Shown here piece by piece: positions 60,046 through 64,000 of a stretch of DNA of 64,000 nt (positions are counted from its first letter, which is position 1; each line of letters begins with the position of its first letter). The translations under genes were made by a program, and so were the position numbers. The stretch comes from Bog-756 sp963710495 (GTDB lineage: Bacteria; Actinomycetota; Acidimicrobiia; Acidimicrobiales; RAAP-2), in contig CAVQAI010000009.1 of the NCBI GenBank assembly GCA_963710495.1, positions 558,001 to 622,000 of the forward strand, written 5' to 3'. Below the pieces are notes generated by a model. It had not been told where the DNA came from and searched no databases. It saw only the letters and a program-made list of their open reading frames with translations.

Positions 60046-61259
60046 CCGCTGCCCGAGGGCGAGTGGCCGACCGGCTTGCCGGCCGCCGCACCCTCTCCGA
60101 TGACCTGCTCGGTGTGCTCGCCGAGGCCGGGGACGGCCGGCCGGCGGTGGCGGACCCCCGGGAAGGTGACCGGTCCGTTGACCGAGCGAAGGCCCCGACC
60201 TCCTCCCCCGTCGACCTCGACGAAGCCGTCGTTCTCCACCAGCTGCCGGTCCTCCACGACCTCCGCCGGCGAGCGGGCGGGAGCCCACCACACCCCTTCC
60301 CGGTCGAAGCGCTCGGCCCACTCGGCGAGCGGCCGTTGGGCGATGGTCTCGTCGAGCACGGCGATCACCTCGGTCCGGTGCCGCCGGATAGCGGTGGCCG
60401 TGGCGAACCGTGGATCGTCCAGCAGGTCCGACCGTCCGAGCGCTCGGCACACCGACGGCAGGTGCCGCTCCGCCTCCAGGCCGGTGAAGAAGAACCAGCG
60501 ACCGTCGGCGGTGCAGTAGGGGTTCATCAGGGGCGCCTGGTTGCTGGTCCGCGCCTCGGACCCGGCCACTTTGCCCAGTGCCATCTGGAGGCCCAGGTCC
60601 CAGCCCAGGATGTACGCCCCGGTCCGCAGCAGGGAGACCTCCACGACCCGCCCCCGACCGGTCGCCCGTTGGTCGATCACGGCGGCCAGTACGCCGGCGA
60701 GGGCGGCGAGCCCGGTGATGTGGTCGCCGATGCCCCCCCGGGCGTTGAGCGGGCTCCCCTCGGCGTCGGCCATCTGCACCGACAGACCCGAGCGTGCCCA
60801 GAAGGCCCCGATGTCGTAGGTCGGGCGATTGCGGTCCTCACCCCGCAGCCCGTACCCGCTCACACTGCAGTAGACCAGGCGTGGATGGCGGTCCACGGTC
60901 GCCTTCGGGGCCAGGTCCAGCCGGTCGAGGGCGTCCGGCCGGAGGTTGCTGATGAACACGTCCGCCGCGCTCAGGAGCTCCTCCAGCCGTTGGCGGTCTT
61001 CCGGCCCGCGCAGGTCGAGGACGACGCTCCGCTTGCCCCGGTTGTCGAGCGCAAAGGCCGGGTTCGGCAAGTCCCCTTCGACACCGAGCGAACCGAACAC
61101 GGAGCGCATCGGGTCCCCGGACGGCGGTTCGACCTTGATCACATCGGCCCCCCAGTCGGCCAGGAGGGCGGCCGCCGAGGGGGCGGCCACCCAGACGCCC
61201 AGCTCGACGACGCGGAGGTCGGCGAACGAGGGCAGACCTCCCCGGGGGGCGTCGTTCAT
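60042..61259 (-). CDS. CaiB/BaiF family III CoA-transferase
   Basis: 405 aa. RVVELGVWVAAPSAAALLADWGADVIKVEPP begins the protein in family style (landmark around 16-46), then SNLRPDALDRL and GYGLRGEDRNRP. It transfers CoA between acids. ATG 61259 overlaps the FadD3-like ligase stop by four bases, so two different CoA-loading enzymes are made together. It is only distantly similar to the CaiB-type gene at 39.5-40.7 kb. Confidence 0.93.
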   Translation of the reverse strand: MNDAPRGGLPSFADLRVVELGVWVAAPSAAALLADWGADVIKVEPPSGDPMRSVFGSLGVEGDLPNPAFALDNRGKRSVVLDLRGPEDRQRLEELLSAADVFISNLRPDALDRLDLAPKATVDRHPRLVYCSVSGYGLRGEDRNRPTYDIGAFWARSGLSVQMADAEGSPLNARGGIGDHITGLAALAGVLAAVIDQRATGRGRVVEVSLLRTGAYILGWDLGLQMALGKVAGSEARTSNQAPLMNPYCTADGRWFFFTGLEAERHLPSVCRALGRSDLLDDPRFATATAIRRHRTEVIAVLDETIAQRPLAEWAERFDREGVWWAPARSPAEVVEDRQLVENDGFVEVDGGGGRGLRSVNGPVTFPGVRHRRPAVPGLGEHTEQVIGEGAAAGKPVGHSPSGSG

Positions 61260-62851
61260 CGAGACCGGGCGGCAGGGGTGCAGGACGCCTGGGCACGCAG
61301 GGCGTCCTTGTGCACCTTGCCGGTGGCGTTGAGCGGCAGCTCGTCGACGAACCCCACCTGGCGGGGCACCTTGTAATTGGCCATGCGTTGGCGGCACCAC
61401 GAGATGAGCTCCGAGCTCGAGGGCGAGCCTCCGGCGGCGGCCACCACGAAGGCCATCCCGACCTCGCCCAGCCGTTCGTCCGGGACGCCGATGACGGCGG
61501 CCTGCCGGACGGCGGGATGCCCCAGCAGGACGTTCTCGATCTCCGCCGGGTAGGCGTTGAACCCGCCGACCACGAACATGTCCTTGGTCCGGCCCACGAT
61601 ACGGAGGTTGTCGTCCGGCCCCATCACGCCGAGATCACCGGTCCGCAGCCATCCGTCCGGCGACAGGACGGCGGTGGTGGCCTCGGGGTCGTCCAGGTAG
61701 CGGACCATGACGCTCCCGCCGCGCAGGAGGATCTCGCCCGGGTGCCCGGCCGGGACGTCGCCGGCGTCCTCGTCCACCAGGCGGAGCTCGAAGCCCGGGC
61801 GCGGCCGCCCGACCGTGGTGGCGATCACCTCCACGTCGTCACCGGGCGAGGTGCCGGTGGCCGTGCCCGCCTCGGTCAGCCCGTACCCGGTGATGATCAC
61901 GGAGAAGGGCATCTCGGTGTGCAATCGACGGATGAGCTCCACCGGGATGTCGGCCGCACCGGTGACGGCCACCCGGAGCGTCGAGAGGTCGAACGCCGTC
62001 CGGCCGGGCTGGTCGAGCATGGCCTGGTACAGGGTGGGCGGCCCCGGCAGCACGGTGACGCCCTCGGCTTCGATCCGCGCCAGCACCCGGTCGACGTCGA
62101 AGACGGCCTGGGGGAGCATGGTCGCCCCGGCGGCCAGGCTGGCCAGGATGCCCGCTTTCAGCCCGAACATGTGGAAGAACGGATTGACCATCAGGTACCG
62201 GTCGTCCGGGCGCAGGCCGGTCATCTCGACCCAGTCGGTTGCCACCCGCACGGTCCGATCGTGGGTCATCACCACACCCTTGGGTGTGCCGGTCGTGCCC
62301 GACGTGAACAGGATGTCCGAGACGTCCGAGTCGCGGACGGCCCGGCGGCGGCGTTCGACCTCGCCCCCGTGCCCCTCGGACCGGTCGAGGAATTCGTCCC
62401 ACGACGCCGTCCCCGGCGGGGCGTCGCCCTCGGCCACGACGATCGTCGCCAGGTCGTCGAGGGCGACATCGGTCGAGCGCAGCAGGTCGACGTAGTCGGT
62501 GTCGAGGAAGCCGGTCACCGTGACGAGCGCCCGGCTCCGGCTGCGGGCCAGCAGGTCGGCGGCCTCGAGCCCCTTGAACCGGGTATTGATCGGGACGAGG
62601 GCGGCGCCGGCTTGGGCCAGCCCGAGCAAGGCGATGATCCACCGGGCCGAGTTCGGTGCCCAGACGGCCACCCGGTCGCCCGGCTCGATCCCGGACCCCA
62701 CCAGCGCCGCCGCGAACCTCTCGGATGCCTGGAGCAGCTCGGGATAGGTGAGCCTCGACGCCCCGTCGTCGACGGCCGGCCGGTGGCCGAAGCCGCGGGC
62801 CGCCTCCAGCAGGGCGGGAATACCTCGGTGGTCGGCCGGGGCCGGGGTCAC
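61256..62851 (-). CDS. Acyl-CoA ligase, FadD3-like
   Basis: 531 aa. P-loop FTSGTTGTPKGVVMTH, then NPFFHMFGLKAGILA, GVTVLPGPPTLYQAMLD, GYGLTEAGTATG, GGFNAYPAEIENVL and the catalytic lysine in ATGKVHKDAL. The NPFFH...GYKAGI and VLPGPPT elements are characteristic of FadD3, the mycobacterial ligase that activates the ring-containing propionate left after steroid rings A and B are removed. This is recalled similarity, not a search. GTG 62851 overlaps the amidohydrolase stop by four bases. Confidence 0.9.
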   Translation of the reverse strand: MTPAPADHRGIPALLEAARGFGHRPAVDDGASRLTYPELLQASERFAAALVGSGIEPGDRVAVWAPNSARWIIALLGLAQAGAALVPINTRFKGLEAADLLARSRSRALVTVTGFLDTDYVDLLRSTDVALDDLATIVVAEGDAPPGTASWDEFLDRSEGHGGEVERRRRAVRDSDVSDILFTSGTTGTPKGVVMTHDRTVRVATDWVEMTGLRPDDRYLMVNPFFHMFGLKAGILASLAAGATMLPQAVFDVDRVLARIEAEGVTVLPGPPTLYQAMLDQPGRTAFDLSTLRVAVTGAADIPVELIRRLHTEMPFSVIITGYGLTEAGTATGTSPGDDVEVIATTVGRPRPGFELRLVDEDAGDVPAGHPGEILLRGGSVMVRYLDDPEATTAVLSPDGWLRTGDLGVMGPDDNLRIVGRTKDMFVVGGFNAYPAEIENVLLGHPAVRQAAVIGVPDERLGEVGMAFVVAAAGGSPSSSELISWCRQRMANYKVPRQVGFVDELPLNATGKVHKDALRAQASCTPAARSR

Positions 62852-64000
62852 CGGAGGACCACGTCGTCGACGTTCATCAGCCGGGCGAGATTGCCGCCCA
62901 TGATCTTGCGCACCGTGGCGGCGGGCAGGCCGGCCAGCTCGTCGACGTAGCTCGCCGGCTCGGCCAGCCCTTCCGGATGCGGGTAGTCCGACCCGAACAG
63001 GACATGGTCCTCACCGATCAGCTCGGCCAGCGCCCCCAGGTCCTCCTCCCAGAACGGGCTGATGTAGACGTTCCGCTTGACGACGGCCACCGGGTCCTCG
63101 AGGAAGTCCTGGGGCATCTTCTTGTAGGCGTCGGCCAGGTTGTGGAGCAGCGGCGCCACCCAGCTGCTCCCGTTCTCGATGACCGCCACCTTGAGGCCGG
63201 GGAAGCGGGACAGCGCCCCGTGACAGACGAGGGCGGACACGGCATCCTCGATGGGCCGCCAGGCCTGCAGCATGCGGAAGGCCTCGGGTTGGAACGGGAG
63301 CATTTCGGCATCGCTGCCCATCCACTCGTTGGCGTACCGCTCGTACCCGCTGTCCGACGAGTGCATGGCCACCAGCACGTCGTGCTCGACGACCTTCTCC
63401 CAGAAGGGGTCGAACTCGGCCAGCCCGAAGGACCTCGACCCGCGGTAGCCGGGTACCGGAGCCGGCCGGATGAGGACCACCCGGGCTCCCCGCGCCACCA
63501 CCCACTCCAGCTCGTCGATCGCCCGCTCCGGAACGGGGAGCGTGATCACCGGGGTGGCGAAGATGCGCCCGGCGTAGTCGAACGACCAGGTCTCGTACAG
63601 CCATTCGTTGAGGGCGTGGATGACGGCATGCATCATGGCGGGATCGTCGCGCATCCGCTCCTCGACCAGGCTGGCGAGCGTCGGGAACATGAGGGCGCGG
63701 TCGATGCCCTGCTCGTCCATCAACTGCAGCCGGGGGGCGGGCTCGCGGTAGGCCGGGAGACACCGGATCGGCTCCCCGAAGATCTCGCGCCGGCTCTTGC
63801 CCTCGGGGTTGCCGAGTCGGAAGTAGTCCTCCTGGGCCCCGGGTCTCGCCACCACGTCGAAGGTGGGGTTGGGGATGTACTCGCTGACCCGGCCCCGCAC
63901 CAGGATCTTCGTCCGCCCCCTCACCTCGACATAGTCGACCGAGCCCCGGTAGCGGTCGGGCAGGTGCCTGGTCAGCGCCTCCTTCGTCTCGTACAGGTGG
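62848..64000 (-). CDS. Amidohydrolase family 2 protein, 5' end cut off by window edge
   Basis: The frame is open to the right end of the window, so the first residues are missing; about 384 codons are visible. MHSSDSGYERYANEWMG and FGSDYPHPEGLAEP give the metal site, and IPNPTFDVVARPGAQ, MFPTLASL and WSFDYAGRIFATPV run parallel to the protein at 4-5 kb along the whole length. The two are paralogues, one in the hydantoinase operon and one ahead of the FadD3-like ligase. A GTG at 63924 is internal, not the start. Confidence 0.9.
   Translation of the reverse strand, partial: HLYETKEALTRHLPDRYRGSVDYVEVRGRTKILVRGRVSEYIPNPTFDVVARPGAQEDYFRLGNPEGKSRREIFGEPIRCLPAYREPAPRLQLMDEQGIDRALMFPTLASLVEERMRDDPAMMHAVIHALNEWLYETWSFDYAGRIFATPVITLPVPERAIDELEWVVARGARVVLIRPAPVPGYRGSRSFGLAEFDPFWEKVVEHDVLVAMHSSDSGYERYANEWMGSDAEMLPFQPEAFRMLQAWRPIEDAVSALVCHGALSRFPGLKVAVIENGSSWVAPLLHNLADAYKKMPQDFLEDPVAVVKRNVYISPFWEEDLGALAELIGEDHVLFGSDYPHPEGLAEPASYVDELAGLPAATVRKIMGGNLARLMNVDDVVLR

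Noticed and set aside
1..64000. tRNA, rRNA, CRISPR array, insertion sequence, phage or integrase genes
   Set aside because: I looked for them on both strands and saw no supporting sequence; the 9-bp and 24-bp repeats are simple tandem duplications, not spacers and repeats.

Overview
The window is very GC-rich, densely packed with genes (about 55, many overlapping by 1 to 14 bases) and has no rRNA, tRNA, phage, transposon or CRISPR signal. The gene content fits a high-GC actinomycete-type bacterium: F420/LLM-type oxidoreductases, NDMA-dependent alcohol dehydrogenases, a [3Fe-4S] P450-type ferredoxin, paired acyl-CoA dehydrogenases of the kind used in steroid catabolism, many TetR regulators, and GTG starts. 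I cannot fix the genus; a soil or aquatic Acidimicrobiia or Mycobacteriales-like genome are both plausible.

Almost everything is catabolic. There are acyl-CoA ligases (4), acyl-CoA dehydrogenases (9, one frameshifted), SDRs (5), Amidohydro_2 hydrolases (4), cytochromes P450 (2), Rieske oxygenases (2), a Rieske-type reductase, a Baeyer-Villiger-type flavin monooxygenase (frameshifted), CaiB/BaiF CoA-transferases (2), a CitE-like lyase, a DUF35-thiolase fusion and a fused E1 alpha-beta 2-oxoacid dehydrogenase.

Layout. 0-9.4 kb: an acyl-CoA dehydrogenase and an SDR, then a leftward operon HyuB-HyuA-amidohydrolase-P450-TetR, with a 45-bp near-perfect inverted repeat in front of the P450. 9.4-16 kb: a heteromeric acyl-CoA dehydrogenase pair, ferredoxin and epoxide hydrolase on +, then an NDMA-type alcohol dehydrogenase and an acyl-CoA ligase on -. 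16-28 kb (block 1): divergent transcription units whose shared intergenic spaces carry a common palindromic operator, TACCG-ACCGGT-YRGTA, at five places. A TetR gene sits beside the first site. Two genes here, an acyl-CoA dehydrogenase and the BVMO, are each interrupted by one extra base. 29-60 kb (block 2): P450, alcohol dehydrogenase, esterase-like lipoprotein, DUF35-thiolase fusion, a CoA-transferase/lyase/flavin monooxygenase operon, a two-component Rieske oxygenase system, two heteromeric acyl-CoA dehydrogenase pairs and several acyl-CoA ligases. A second operator-like 15-mer, GAGAA-N4-GTTTCC and close variants, recurs there in front of five transcription units. 60-64 kb: CoA-transferase, a FadD3-like ligase and a truncated amidohydrolase paralogous to the one at 4-5 kb.

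Read together, this looks like a catabolic island with at least two TetR-type regulons. Each would activate, oxygenate and beta-oxidise a ring-bearing or branched carboxylic substrate such as a steroid, terpenoid or alicyclic acid. The substrate is not determined by the sequence. The two operator families are the strongest new signals here.
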